Shown one piece after another: positions 1 to 9,279 of a DNA stretch of 64,000 nucleotides; within the stretch, counting starts at the first letter, position 1; each line of letters begins with the position of its first letter. The notes below the pieces were generated by a model. It was not told the origin of the DNA and ran no database searches. It was given only the letters and a program-made list of their open reading frames with translations. Source of the DNA: Brevibacillus brevis (GTDB taxonomy: Bacteria > Bacillota > Bacilli > Brevibacillales > Brevibacillaceae); NCBI RefSeq assembly GCF_022026395.1, contig NZ_CP041767.1, forward strand, positions 5,872,001 through 5,936,000, in the 5' to 3' direction. The translations under genes were made by a program, and so were the position numbers.

Positions 1-2
1 TG

Positions 3-827
3 CGCACTCAGAACGATTACGAAGCTTGGCGCTACAACATTGGCGTGGTCACGATCCAGTTTATCCTGATCGTTGCCATCAGTTTGAAATATGGCTTCCT
101 TGGCGTCCGTCTCCGCGTGGAGAAAAGACGTCTGGACAGTACCTTGCGTGCCTTGACTTCCGGTGCGCAAATCATTAACCATACGATCAAAAATGAAGCA
201 GGCAAAATCTCGCTGTATGCCGACCGTATCGAGACATATGCGGATGAAACCAACCAGCCATCGCTAAAAGAAGATGCGCTTGTCCTGATGCAATCCTCGC
301 AGCATATGCTGGACATGATGAATCGGATTCAAAACCAACTGAGGGACGTCGAGTTGCGAGAAGAACCATGTGACCCCAGCCAAATCATTGGGCAAGTCAC
401 ACAAAATCTGACGCCCTATATCCTGAAACAACAGGTAGAAGTCGTTAGTGAATTGGACGAAACACTTCGCTTGCATGGCGATGGCGTACAACTGCGCGAA
501 GTCATCACCAACTTGTGCATGAATGCGCTGGAAGCCATGAAGTCGGGCGGCAAGCTCCATCTTCAGCTATTTTTGTCCCACAAGCATCTCATCATCACTG
601 TCGCAGACACAGGCACAGGCATTACAAAAGAGAACCTGCCTCACGTGCTCGATCCTTTTTTCTCTACAAAAAGGACAGGGCAAAACTTTGGTCTTGGGCT
701 CTCCTACTGCTACAATGTCATGCAAAAGCATCAGGGCCAACTGGAAATCTACAGTGAGCAAGGCAAAGGAACCACCGTTTTCCTGTTCTTCCCGAAAAAG
801 CGCGTCATCACAACCTACTCTGAATAG
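3..827 (+). CDS. Sensor histidine kinase, C-terminal part (5' truncated by window edge)
   Basis: The reading frame is open from the first bases of the window, so the N-terminus lies outside it. What remains is the end of a membrane segment (hydrophobic residues around VTIQFILIVAISL), then a dimerisation/phosphoacceptor helix with the histidine in IINHTIKNEAGK, and an ATPase domain with N-box NLCMNALEAM, G1 box ADTGTGI, an F-box-like DPFFSTK and G2 box GLGLSY. It should autophosphorylate and pass phosphate to the LuxR-type regulator that starts 19 bases downstream. The H-box departs from the usual SHELRTPL form, which suits kinases paired with NarL-type regulators. The signal cannot be inferred because the sensor region is missing. 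Confidence 0.9.
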   Translation, partial: RTQNDYEAWRYNIGVVTIQFILIVAISLKYGFLGVRLRVEKRRLDSTLRALTSGAQIINHTIKNEAGKISLYADRIETYADETNQPSLKEDALVLMQSSQHMLDMMNRIQNQLRDVELREEPCDPSQIIGQVTQNLTPYILKQQVEVVSELDETLRLHGDGVQLREVITNLCMNALEAMKSGGKLHLQLFLSHKHLIITVADTGTGITKENLPHVLDPFFSTKRTGQNFGLGLSYCYNVMQKHQGQLEIYSEQGKGTTVFLFFPKKRVITTYSE

Positions 828-846
828 CGAAAGGACGCAAACACAC

Positions 847-1485
847 ATGAATCCAATCAGGGTATTTTTAGTAGAAGACGATCCCGTCTGGCGCAAAGGC
901 CTCATTGACTTCCTGAACAAAGAACCGGATCTCACTGTAATAGGGGAAGCAGGGTTCAAAGCAGAAGCAATCGAGCGCTTTTTGCCTGCCAAAGCGGATG
1001 TCGTCTTAATGGACATTAACTTGACCGAGAACAATTTGGACGGGATCGAGACGGCAATCGAATTCATGGCACTTCAAGCTGACAGCAAAATCATCATGCT
1101 CACCTCTCTGACAGACGAGGCAGTGATCGTGGAATCATTTTCCGCAGGTGCCGTCAACTACATCAGCAAATCGAGCTTCAAGGAAATTCCCGACGCCATC
1201 CGTGCTGCTCACAACAGCCAATCTGCCATTCACCCTACGGCGGCTGCGGCACTGCGCAACGAATTTTTGCGTTTGAAAAACGATGAAAACCAAAAGCTGT
1301 TATCTCCCGCAGAAAGAGACATCCTACAACTCATCCACCAAGGTCATACGCAGACGCAGATCGAACAATCTCTCCACATCACGAAGCGTACGATCAAAAA
1401 TCACATCAACCGAATCCTTAAAAAAATGGGCGTCAAAACAAGCAAGGAAGCGGCCGCAAAAGCCAGCCAAAAAAAGCTATTCTAG
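847..1485 (+). CDS. LuxR/NarL-type response regulator
   Basis: A 212-residue regulator. The receiver domain (about 1-125) has acidic residues E10-D11-D12, phosphoacceptor D56 in VLMDINLTE, and the switch Thr/Lys in MLTSLTDEA and ISKSS. The C-terminal LuxR helix-turn-helix (about 145-205) is LSPAERDILQLIHQGHTQTQ followed by TKRTIKNHINRILKKMG. The frame is open further upstream, but ATG 847 is chosen because an AAAGGA element lies just before it and the upstream frame overlaps the kinase gene. It is almost certainly the partner of the adjacent kinase. A terminator follows at 1499. Confidence 0.92.
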   Translation: MNPIRVFLVEDDPVWRKGLIDFLNKEPDLTVIGEAGFKAEAIERFLPAKADVVLMDINLTENNLDGIETAIEFMALQADSKIIMLTSLTDEAVIVESFSAGAVNYISKSSFKEIPDAIRAAHNSQSAIHPTAAAALRNEFLRLKNDENQKLLSPAERDILQLIHQGHTQTQIEQSLHITKRTIKNHINRILKKMGVKTSKEAAAKASQKKLF

Positions 1486-1498
1486 GTCTTATTACCAG

Positions 1499-1525
1499 GT
1501 ACCAATGAATGTTGGTACTTTTTTT
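1499..1525 (+). terminator. Rho-independent terminator after the kinase/regulator pair
   Basis: A perfect 7-bp stem GTACCAA/TTGGTAC with a 6-base loop is followed by seven T. It separates the two-component genes from the acyltransferase gene and argues against using the upstream in-frame ATG at 1509 for the latter. Confidence 0.85.
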
Positions 1526-1595
1526 ACATGCTCCACTCTTTACAATGAAAGCTATAGAGCAACTCTCAATTATCCCTTGTAAAGGTGTGGTCCAC

Positions 1596-3704
1596 ATGGC
1601 CCTTATTTATTCTTTCTTAAAAACGATCCTGATGCTGTGGTTTCGTCCTCGTGTGCTTGGACTCTCCAAAATCGACTTGTCGAAACCATCTCTTATCACT
1701 CCCAATCACGTCTCCTTGCTAGATGCGGTACTCCTATCCTTTTGCTTGCCAAAAGAAGCGACCTTTGTCGTCAACACGGAGATCGCCAAGCGGTTTGCGT
1801 TTTTCCTCCGCTTCCGCAAGCATATCGCAATCGATCCGCTCAACCCGTACTCCATCCGCCACATGCTCCGCGTCCTTCGAAACGGGCAGACGCTGGTGAT
1901 TTTTCCAGAAGGTCGGATTACGACGACGGGCGGCATCATGAAAATCTACAGCGGTGTCGGCTATCTCGCGCTCCGAACTGGTGTAACGGTTTACCCAATC
2001 ATTATTAATGGCCTGGAACGTTCGATCTTCTCATATTTGAAAGGAAAGCTGAAGCTCTCCTGGTTCCCTGATGTGACCATGACAGTAGGCACTCCGTTCA
2101 CCATCGAGCGCGATCCAAACCTGTCGATGCGCCAACAAAAAGCCACGGCCAATGATCGCATCCTACGTACTCTCCAAGAAGGCTTGTTCGAAAGCCGAAT
2201 GAAGCAAAACGTGAATCTGTTCGATGAAGTTCTCGAAGCAGCTCGCCTGAATGGTGCAAAAATGGAAATCGCCAAGGACCTGACGTCCGCGATCGACTAC
2301 AAGACCTTGTTAATCGGCAGCTACTTGCTCGGCAACAAATTGCAGCCGATGCTTTTGGGAAAACCGGTTGTCGGTGTTTTCCTTCCCAATTCAGTGGGTC
2401 ATCTCGTAACGTTACTCTCGTTGTTCCGCATCGGCGTCACTCCAGCCATCCTGAACTTTTCACTCGGGATTCGTTCCCTGCTGGATTGCTGCGAGACTGC
2501 TCATATCGATACGATCCTGACATCGCGTGTATTCATTGAAAAAGGAAAGCTGGAGCACATCATCGCAGGTCTTTCACCGAGCATGAAAATTATTTATCTC
2601 GAGGATTTGAAAGCATCCGCGACTGCTTTTGATAAAGTGTCTGCACTGTTCTCTTATTTGCGGAAGAAAAAGGCTTCTGCGGCTAGCAACGAGCTGATCC
2701 TCTTTACCTCCGGCAGCGAGAGCAAGCCAAAAGGTGTCATCCTGACGCATACGAATCTGTACGCGAATATTCAACAAGTGACCAGTGTGATTGACATTAC
2801 GAGTCGCGACAAGTTTTTCAATGCCCTGCCTATGTTCCACAGCTTCGGCCTTACTGCGGGAACACTCTTACCGGTAGTGAAAGGCATCCCGGTCTATCTG
2901 TATCCAAGTCCGTTGCATTACAAAGCGATTTCCGAATTAGTCTACGACCAAAACGCAACGATTCTCTTTGGAACCTCGACCTTTATGGCTGGTTACGGAC
3001 GTATGGCCCATCCTTACAACTTCTACACCTTGCGCTACGTATTTGCAGGAGCGGAAAAGCTAAAGGATGATGTGCGCAAGCTGTGGATGGAAAAGTTCGG
3101 TGTGCGGATTTTTGAAGGCTATGGGGCAACGGAAACAGCTCCGATCCTGGCGCTCAACACCCCGCTGGCTAACAAACCGGGAACCGTCGGGCGCTTGATG
3201 CCAGGGATGTCCGCCAAGCTGGAACCAGTAGAAGGAATCGATGCTGGCGGAGAGCTTTTGGTGAAGGGTCCGAACGTCATGAAAGGTTATATGATTCACG
3301 GAAAAGGCTTTGTTCCCGCTGAGGAATGGTATCACACAGGTGATTTGGTTACTGCTGACAAGGACGGCTTTCTCAGTATTCAATCCCGCTTGAAGCGCTT
3401 CGCCAAAATCGGCGGCGAGATGGTTTCTCTCAATCTGGTTGAGGAACTGGCTATGCAATGCTTTGGACACTCCGGTTTTGCTGCGATCACAGTGAATGAT
3501 GCGCGAAAAGGTGAGCGTGTCCTGCTATTTACCACAGATGAAACGGTTCAACTGAGCCAATTGCGCGCGTATTTGACGGAAAAGCAATTCTCGCCACTGC
3601 TCATTCCAGGTACGATGCAAGTCATCAAGGCTCTACCACTTCTCGGTAGTGGAAAAACGGATTACGTCAGCCTGAAACAACTGGCCGAAACGGGAGGAAA
3701 ATGA
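1596..3704 (+). CDS. aas: Aas-like bifunctional lysophospholipid acyltransferase / acyl-ACP synthetase
   Basis: A 702-residue fusion protein, close in size to E. coli Aas (719). The N-terminal PlsC-type acyltransferase domain shows NHVSLLD (H38, D43 of the HX4D motif) and FPEGR (103-107). The C-terminal adenylate-forming domain shows LFTSGSESKPKG (about 370), EGYGATETAPI (about 507) and YHTGDL (about 578). The family activates a fatty acid on ACP and transfers it to the 2-position of lysophosphatidylethanolamine at the inner face of the membrane. ATG 1596 is preferred because AAAGGTG lies at 1581; the longer frame begins inside the preceding terminator. An LplT-like transporter follows one base after the stop, which strongly supports the lysophospholipid-repair role. 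Confidence 0.88.
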   Translation: MALIYSFLKTILMLWFRPRVLGLSKIDLSKPSLITPNHVSLLDAVLLSFCLPKEATFVVNTEIAKRFAFFLRFRKHIAIDPLNPYSIRHMLRVLRNGQTLVIFPEGRITTTGGIMKIYSGVGYLALRTGVTVYPIIINGLERSIFSYLKGKLKLSWFPDVTMTVGTPFTIERDPNLSMRQQKATANDRILRTLQEGLFESRMKQNVNLFDEVLEAARLNGAKMEIAKDLTSAIDYKTLLIGSYLLGNKLQPMLLGKPVVGVFLPNSVGHLVTLLSLFRIGVTPAILNFSLGIRSLLDCCETAHIDTILTSRVFIEKGKLEHIIAGLSPSMKIIYLEDLKASATAFDKVSALFSYLRKKKASAASNELILFTSGSESKPKGVILTHTNLYANIQQVTSVIDITSRDKFFNALPMFHSFGLTAGTLLPVVKGIPVYLYPSPLHYKAISELVYDQNATILFGTSTFMAGYGRMAHPYNFYTLRYVFAGAEKLKDDVRKLWMEKFGVRIFEGYGATETAPILALNTPLANKPGTVGRLMPGMSAKLEPVEGIDAGGELLVKGPNVMKGYMIHGKGFVPAEEWYHTGDLVTADKDGFLSIQSRLKRFAKIGGEMVSLNLVEELAMQCFGHSGFAAITVNDARKGERVLLFTTDETVQLSQLRAYLTEKQFSPLLIPGTMQVIKALPLLGSGKTDYVSLKQLAETGGK

Positions 3705-3705
3705 T

Positions 3706-4896
3706 GTGAACATACGATTAAAACCACTACAAGCCCTGTACTTCACTCAATTTCTATCGGCCTTTGCCGACAACATGATTTTGTTTGTCATCGCGAATCT
3801 GCTGCGGGAGAACGGTTTTTCTCCCGCGATGCTTGCACTCGTATCGATTTCATTCTTTCTCCCTTACGTTTTTCTCGCTCCACTGGTTGGGCCTTTTGCC
3901 GACAAGCACGCCAAGTCTATCGTGCTGGTGATCGGCAACCTGATTAAAGCACTTGGTGTCGTCTTGCTGTTTTTCATTGACCAGTCGAGCATCATCATGC
4001 TGATGTTGTGTTACTTCACAGTAGGAGTCGGAGCGGTCGTGTATTCTCCAGCCAAGTACGGCATTTTGCCGGAGCTGACTCGAAATGAAGATGAACTGTT
4101 TCATGCGAATGCACGTATCGAAGCCTATACGATCTTTGCGATTTTGACAGGAATCGGTGGTGGTGGAGCCATCGCAAACATGACGGCACCGCTTATCTCG
4201 TCTGGAATTTGTCTGCTGATCTATCTGCTGTCGCTCGGTATGACTTTCTTCGTTCCACGCATGAGAGGGAATGCATCCATTCGCTATGGGGCAGAAGCAC
4301 GACGCTTTTTCATCGACTTCCAGCACCTGATGAATCGTCCGGAAACGAGCTTTGCCCTGATTGGAACCGGAGCATTCTGGATGTCCTCCGCTGTCCTGCG
4401 CGTGGCTGTTCTGGCTTGGATTCCCCTCGCGCTTGGGATTAACCCGGAGAGCTTCTCTGTGTCACTGATTCTCGCAACGACATCCATCGGAATTATCGCG
4501 GGAGCTTTTCTCGCTCCCAAACTCATTCCTTTGACTCATTTCACTCGATCGCTGACATACGGATTCGGAATGTTTCTCATCATCGTGCTATTTCCCTGGA
4601 CGAATATCACCTTTGTTGCCATCAGTCTATTGCTTCTCGTCGGGTTTATGGGCGGCGTGTTCATTATCCCGATGAATACCGTTTTGCAGGATGAAGGCAA
4701 ACGGATGGTCGGTTCCGGGAAAACGATTGCGATTCAGAATTTCATCGAGAATCTGCTGATGGCCGTAGGCTCCGGCATTTACTACCTGATCACCTATATC
4801 GGTATCTCCATCTCCGGTGCGATTGTTGGTCAAGGGCTGCTGTTGCTTGGGTTCCTGTTGTACCTGGTGAAGTACCGCCGACGTATCTTGCGTTGA
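3706..4896 (+). CDS. lplT: Lysophospholipid transporter, LplT family (MFS)
   Basis: A 396-residue major facilitator protein with about 12 hydrophobic segments. LplT-type features are FLSAFADNMILFVIAN near the N-terminus and VYSPAKYGILPEL after segment 4. The family flips lysophospholipids (mainly lyso-PE) from the outer to the inner leaflet, where Aas reacylates them. The start is GTG 3706 with GGGAGGAAA six bases upstream, one base after the aas stop, so the genes are probably translationally coupled. Gene order is aas-lplT, the reverse of the order in E. coli. A strong hairpin at 4921 ends the unit. Confidence 0.88.
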   Translation: MNIRLKPLQALYFTQFLSAFADNMILFVIANLLRENGFSPAMLALVSISFFLPYVFLAPLVGPFADKHAKSIVLVIGNLIKALGVVLLFFIDQSSIIMLMLCYFTVGVGAVVYSPAKYGILPELTRNEDELFHANARIEAYTIFAILTGIGGGGAIANMTAPLISSGICLLIYLLSLGMTFFVPRMRGNASIRYGAEARRFFIDFQHLMNRPETSFALIGTGAFWMSSAVLRVAVLAWIPLALGINPESFSVSLILATTSIGIIAGAFLAPKLIPLTHFTRSLTYGFGMFLIIVLFPWTNITFVAISLLLLVGFMGGVFIIPMNTVLQDEGKRMVGSGKTIAIQNFIENLLMAVGSGIYYLITYIGISISGAIVGQGLLLLGFLLYLVKYRRRILR

Positions 4897-4920
4897 AAGA
4901 TTGGCATCGTCGAAAAAGAA

Positions 4921-4955
4921 AAAGCCGTGACTACTAGCGTCACGGCTTTTTTGCG
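4921..4955. terminator. Bidirectional terminator between lplT and the 5'-nucleotidase gene
   Basis: An 11-bp stem AAAGCCGTGAC/GTCACGGCTTT has a 7-base loop, with a T run on the plus strand and an A-rich tract upstream that gives a T run on the minus strand. The two flanking genes converge here. Confidence 0.88.
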
Positions 4956-4965
4956 TTTATCTATG

Positions 4966-6954
4966 CTATTTCTTTTGCTGCGTATTGGTTGTCGGTGTAC
5001 CCGATTTCTCCGCAGCCTTTCTCGCTTCGTTCAGTTGATGATAAAATTCACCTTTTGTTTTGACTGTCGGGAACTTCGCTGCATTGATTTTTGCTTTTGC
5101 AGTCAGCTCGGTGATTTCTTCTTTGGTTATCGCGTCCTTGATGTTGATGGAAGCGATATTGGTGTATTTGCCATCTGCCGTTTTCGGAACGCTCAGAATG
5201 CCTGCATTGATTAGCTCTACTACATCCTTGCGTTCAGGTGCAGCGGTGTCCACGCCTGTAATCTTCCAGTTGTTTTGTACTTTTGGCTCGTAAACGCCTT
5301 TTTTCACTTCTTTTAGGTACGCAATAGCACGGTTGCGGATCGTACCACCTGTTTCACCGAACGCAGTATTGTCTTTGGAAGACCACAGTTGTTCGAACTT
5401 GCGTCCTTCCAACGCGCCACCTTTTGCCTGCAAAGCTTCCATCCGGTATGAGTTCATCCCGAGCTTCAAGGTATCTGTAGCCTTGATCGGTGTCTCATCG
5501 AGCTTGCGCAGGTTCGTGATGCGGCTGCCGTATGGCTTGGTCAGGTCGATCTCGTATTTCACGCCACCGAAGAAATCGTTGGTGCTGTATTTGGAAGCGC
5601 GGCGTTTTGGATCAAAGCTTACGGTCACGTCACCAGGACGCGTGGAATTGAAGTAGCCCACAGCCCATTCCATATAGTCCTTCAAGTCTTTTCCGGTTAC
5701 TTTGTATACAGTAATTTCGCCACCCGCGTATTGGTAGTTGTAGGCGATATCCTTTTTCTTGATCGGACCGATATCCAGCTTGGCTTTGTCGTTGTCGATC
5801 TGGTGAGCAACCACGTCTGCTTTGCTATAGTAGAGCATCACTTCGTGGAAAAAGTCGGATAGTGGCGTCTCCTGAATTTGGACCGTCGGGATGCCCTCTA
5901 TCTCGTTTTTCGCTACAAGGTTCATGCCTTTGAGCTCTGCTACGACGATGTTGGCATCTGCACGCGCGAACTCATGGAAAGGCTTGAGCTTGGTTTCCAG
6001 CGCTGCATCGGATACTGCTGGTGTGCCATCTGCGCCTTTTACAGGGACCGCAGTCGCTTCCTTGTCAGTCAGCACGAGCTTGCCGTCTTTCTTCTCGAAA
6101 GTCAGGTCAATGCGAGAGAGATGCGTACCGTATTTGTCCGGCTCTGTAATCAGGACGCCGTTGATCTCTTCCTTTTTCACGAGCTTGTGCATATGACCTG
6201 CAAAAATCGCAGTCAGTTCTGGAACAGCGTTCGCGATATCTGCTACGCCCGTACCCGGAATTCCGTTTTCATTCTCGATGCCCATGTGCATGAGACCGAT
6301 CATGACGTCTACTTTGCCTTCCAGCTCTTTTACAGCTTTCTTGGTTTCTTCTACCGGATTTTTGATCACGAGGCCATCCAGATGATCGGTTCCTTTTTCG
6401 AAATCAGTAATCATCGGGGTGTTCATCCCAATGACGCCGATTTTTACACCGCCACGCTCAATGATCGTGTACGCAGGCAAGAAACGCTCGCCATTTTCCT
6501 TGTAAATGTTCCCTGCCAACACAGAGCCTTTGTATTGGCTGCTTACCTTGTCCAATACATCGAGTCCAAAATTAAATTCATGATTGCCGAAAGCCCATGC
6601 GTCATAGTTCATTTCGTTCATCGCGACCATGACAGGAGATTGCGGTTGGTCGTTGAAAAGCTCTGCCGAGTTGTCTTGGATCGAATCGCCTGCATCCAGC
6701 AACACGGTGTTTGGATTTTCTTTGCGAATCTCTTTAATCATCGTGAACAATTGCGTCATACTGCCATTTGGATTCGGGCCATCCAGCGCATAATCCCACG
6801 GCATGAATCGTCCGTGAATGTCAGATGTACCCAGCAACGTAATTTTGGTAGGTGTTTCTGCAGCCTTTACCGGTGCGGCGATCCCCATCATCGCACTGCC
6901 CAGCACCATGGATGTAAGTGCTACACTGAATAAGCCCTTCGCTAGTTTTTTCAT
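4966..6954 (-). CDS. Secreted 5'-nucleotidase / 2',3'-cyclic phosphodiesterase (UshA/YfkN type)
   Basis: A 662-residue exported metallophosphoesterase. Residues 1-31 are a signal peptide ending near VKAAE. The calcineurin-like N-terminal domain carries the metal ligands in TSDIHG (D45, H47), LLDAGDSIQDN, FGNHEFNFG, MHMGIENE and AGHMHK. The rest matches the 5'-nucleotidase C-terminal substrate-binding domain, followed by a charged tail. The family hydrolyses extracellular nucleotides or cyclic nucleotides to nucleosides and phosphate. No LPXTG or SLH anchor is seen, so it is secreted or loosely wall-bound. It may feed nucleosides to the uptake operon near 18.7-25.4 kb (inference). The start is supported by GAGGGG 6 bases upstream. 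Confidence 0.88.
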   Translation of the reverse strand: MKKLAKGLFSVALTSMVLGSAMMGIAAPVKAAETPTKITLLGTSDIHGRFMPWDYALDGPNPNGSMTQLFTMIKEIRKENPNTVLLDAGDSIQDNSAELFNDQPQSPVMVAMNEMNYDAWAFGNHEFNFGLDVLDKVSSQYKGSVLAGNIYKENGERFLPAYTIIERGGVKIGVIGMNTPMITDFEKGTDHLDGLVIKNPVEETKKAVKELEGKVDVMIGLMHMGIENENGIPGTGVADIANAVPELTAIFAGHMHKLVKKEEINGVLITEPDKYGTHLSRIDLTFEKKDGKLVLTDKEATAVPVKGADGTPAVSDAALETKLKPFHEFARADANIVVAELKGMNLVAKNEIEGIPTVQIQETPLSDFFHEVMLYYSKADVVAHQIDNDKAKLDIGPIKKKDIAYNYQYAGGEITVYKVTGKDLKDYMEWAVGYFNSTRPGDVTVSFDPKRRASKYSTNDFFGGVKYEIDLTKPYGSRITNLRKLDETPIKATDTLKLGMNSYRMEALQAKGGALEGRKFEQLWSSKDNTAFGETGGTIRNRAIAYLKEVKKGVYEPKVQNNWKITGVDTAAPERKDVVELINAGILSVPKTADGKYTNIASINIKDAITKEEITELTAKAKINAAKFPTVKTKGEFYHQLNEARKAAEKSGTPTTNTQQKK

Positions 6955-7085
6955 GTTTTCCCCTCTGTCTCTCTTAATCTGTCAATGCCCTCGATGGTGT
7001 TGCTCTAATTGTCCTCCTGTTCTATTTTGTATGAAAATTCTGGGTTCCTATTTAACTATAGCAGGCATATGAAAGGAAAAATAGC

Positions 7086-7112
7086 AAAAAAAGCCGTGAC
7101 ATACATGTCACG
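7086..7112 (-). terminator. Terminator of recQ
   Basis: On the minus strand CGTGACA-TGTA-TGTCACG is followed by a run of seven T. The stem overlaps the recQ stop codon (7108-7110), a very compact arrangement. Confidence 0.8.
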
Positions 7113-8883
7113 ACTTGATCGCTGCATAGTTCTGCAAACACTCCAGAAAGAGTTCTCCGTACTTCTCAAATTTCGCCTCGCCAACTCCTTTGATCTGGAG
7201 CATGGCCTGTTTGTCAGTCGGGCAAACACTGCTCATTTCCTTCAAGGTACTGTCTGGGAAAATCACGTACGGCGGTACTTTTTGTCGCGTCGAGATTTCC
7301 TTGCGCAATGCTCGCAGGTGCTCGAACAACTCGTCATCCTCTGTCAGCTGCACAGGGCGAATCGAGATTTTTTGCACAACGCGCTCTTCACCCCGCAGAA
7401 CAGGCAATGCCCGCTCCCCTAGCTTTACGATTGGATATTGGCTCTCCGTGACTTGTAAATAGCCTTCAGCAATGAGGAGCTGGATCAAATCTGCGATTTC
7501 TTTTTCCTTGTATTCCTTCATCAATCCGTACGTAGGCAACTGGTCGAAGGAAAACTGGGTGACCTTTTTATTCTTGGAGCCTTTCAGTACCTGCGCGACG
7601 AGTGCGGCACCGAAGCGCTCTCTCATACGTTTGACGCAGGAGAAAATCTTCTGTGCTTCGAGCGTGATATCGGACAGCTCGGTCTCATCGGTGCAGTTCC
7701 CGCAACGTCCGCACGCGGCAGCATCAGTTTCACCGAAGTATTGCACGATGTTTTGCTGCAAGCAGCGCGGCGTCCGGCAATAGTCGATCATCGCGTACAG
7801 CTTTTTGTACTCCAGCTCCTTGCGCTCGTCCAGCAGTTGATTTTGCTCGATGAAAAACGTTTGGGTCTGGATATCCTGCGGCTGAAACAACAGAATACAC
7901 TCACTTGGTTCCCCATCGCGTCCAGCACGGCCCGCTTCCTGGTAATACGCCTCCAGGTTTTTCGGCATGTTGTAATGAATAACGTAGCGCACATTGGACT
8001 TGTCGATGCCCATGCCAAAAGCGTTGGTTGCGATCATCGTCCGGACATCATCGAACAGGAATGCTTCCTGGTTGGCCGCACGTTCCTCTTCCGTCAGTCC
8101 TGCATGGTATTTGGTCACAGCAAAGCCACGCTTGTCCAAATCTGCATGCAAAGCGTCCACGTCTTTTCTCGTTGCCGCATAAATAATACCCGCCTGCTGC
8201 TTATTCGCCCGCAAGTACGCCTGGATGAATTCTCGACGGTTCTCCCCTTTGCGTACAGACAAGATGAGATTGTCTCTGCCAAACCCTGTGATAAATAGGC
8301 GCTCGTCCTGTAATTCTAGCTGTCGCTTGATGTCCTCGGTTACCTCCGGTGTCGCTGTTGCCGTCAAGGCTGCGACGAGCGGACGCTGTGGCAAGGATTG
8401 AAGAAAACGGGCAATTGCCAAATAGCTCGGACGGAAATCATGGCCCCACTGCGAGACGCAATGCGCTTCGTCTACTGCCACAAACGAGATCGGAACATCC
8501 TGAATCAGGTTTTGGAACGTTTCGGATTCCAAACGCTCTGGGGCGATATACAGCAGCTTGTACTCTCCACGGGCCGCCATACGGAGTCGATCGCGAACCT
8601 CGCTATAATCCAGTGAGCTGTTAATTTGGGTGGCGGGAATGCCCATGCTGACCAGTACGTCGACCTGATCCTTCATCAGCGAGATGAGTGGGGAGATCAC
8701 GATGGTTACTCCTTCTTGGAGCATCGCGGGGACTTGATAGCAGATGGATTTCCCGCCGCCTGTTGGCATGATGCCTACTGTGTCATGTCCGGCCAACAGG
8801 CTCGTGATGATTTTCTTCTGGCCTTCTCGGAATGATTCGTAGCCAAAGTACTTTCGTAGAATCTCTTGCGCTTTATCTAACAA
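7108..8883 (-). CDS. recQ: ATP-dependent DNA helicase RecQ
   Basis: A 591-residue superfamily 2 3'-5' helicase. Walker A is MPTGGGKS (39-46), the DEAH box is VDEAHCVSQWGHDFRP (about 137), and motif VI is QEAGRAGRDGEPS. A zinc-binding cluster follows (YCRTPRCLQQ, then CGRCGNC), then the winged helix and one C-terminal HRDC domain (about 515-585). It acts in recombination, fork restart and RecF-pathway repair. The start codon is TTG; the ribosome site GAAGGTGA lies 8 bases upstream and no better in-frame start exists. It is monocistronic, with its own terminator. Confidence 0.95.
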   Translation of the reverse strand: MLDKAQEILRKYFGYESFREGQKKIITSLLAGHDTVGIMPTGGGKSICYQVPAMLQEGVTIVISPLISLMKDQVDVLVSMGIPATQINSSLDYSEVRDRLRMAARGEYKLLYIAPERLESETFQNLIQDVPISFVAVDEAHCVSQWGHDFRPSYLAIARFLQSLPQRPLVAALTATATPEVTEDIKRQLELQDERLFITGFGRDNLILSVRKGENRREFIQAYLRANKQQAGIIYAATRKDVDALHADLDKRGFAVTKYHAGLTEEERAANQEAFLFDDVRTMIATNAFGMGIDKSNVRYVIHYNMPKNLEAYYQEAGRAGRDGEPSECILLFQPQDIQTQTFFIEQNQLLDERKELEYKKLYAMIDYCRTPRCLQQNIVQYFGETDAAACGRCGNCTDETELSDITLEAQKIFSCVKRMRERFGAALVAQVLKGSKNKKVTQFSFDQLPTYGLMKEYKEKEIADLIQLLIAEGYLQVTESQYPIVKLGERALPVLRGEERVVQKISIRPVQLTEDDELFEHLRALRKEISTRQKVPPYVIFPDSTLKEMSSVCPTDKQAMLQIKGVGEAKFEKYGELFLECLQNYAAIKS

Positions 8884-9279
8884 AGAGAATCACCTTCTCT
8901 TTCGACGGATTTTCAATGGGTTTCTACTAGTGTAAACATAGGGATTGGGACAAAACAAGGGGGGACCGCTGCGTTTGGGTCAACATGGTGGAGGGGAAGA
9001 AAAAGCACAGTTCTCTTCGACTCTGACACACCCGCAAGGGGGATTCACTGTCCGTCTCCACTTCAAAAAGGGGACCGTCGAGCCAAAGCCACCCTACGGG
9101 CGGACGTTTCTCAGGGAAGAAGTGTTCGACAAGCGTGGTCCCCTTTTTGAAGTTCCGACTGGGTAGGCGTTGTCAAGGTCTGCGAGCCCTGTGCTTTTTC
9201 TTCTCGCCAGCTTTTTTGTTCATCCACACCTTTTTTAATAATAAAGAAATAAGCACCACAGGGGTGCCTAATAAGTAGC
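8884..9279. other. 396-base gene-free region between recQ and the VanZ-family gene
   Basis: I see no convincing gene here. The region is dominated by a nested inverted repeat (separate entry, 8996-9203), followed at 9211 by a T run. One 73-codon open frame on the plus strand (8945-9166) lies inside the repeat arms and lacks a ribosome site. Confidence 0.6.
8996..9203. repeat. Large nested inverted-repeat element
   Basis: Two perfect inverted repeats are nested. The outer arms GAAGAAAAAGCACAG (8996-9010) and its complement (9189-9203) are 15 bp. The inner arms ACTTCAAAAAGGGGACC (9060-9076) and complement (9137-9153) are 17 bp, and a GTCGA/TCGAC pair continues inside (9077-9081/9126-9130). The T run AGCTTTTTTG just after the right arm means a plus-strand transcript could end as a terminated structured RNA. 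It could be a small mobile palindrome (MITE/REP-like) or a structured non-coding RNA; the sequence alone does not decide. Confidence 0.75.

Noticed and set aside
5878..6933. Long open frame (351 codons) on the plus strand
   Set aside because: Antisense to the 5'-nucleotidase gene, no ribosome site and low-complexity composition; a shadow of the real gene.
8945..9166. 73-codon plus-strand frame between recQ and the VanZ-family gene
   Set aside because: Lies across the arms of the inverted repeat, has no ribosome site and Gly/Pro-rich unlikely protein.
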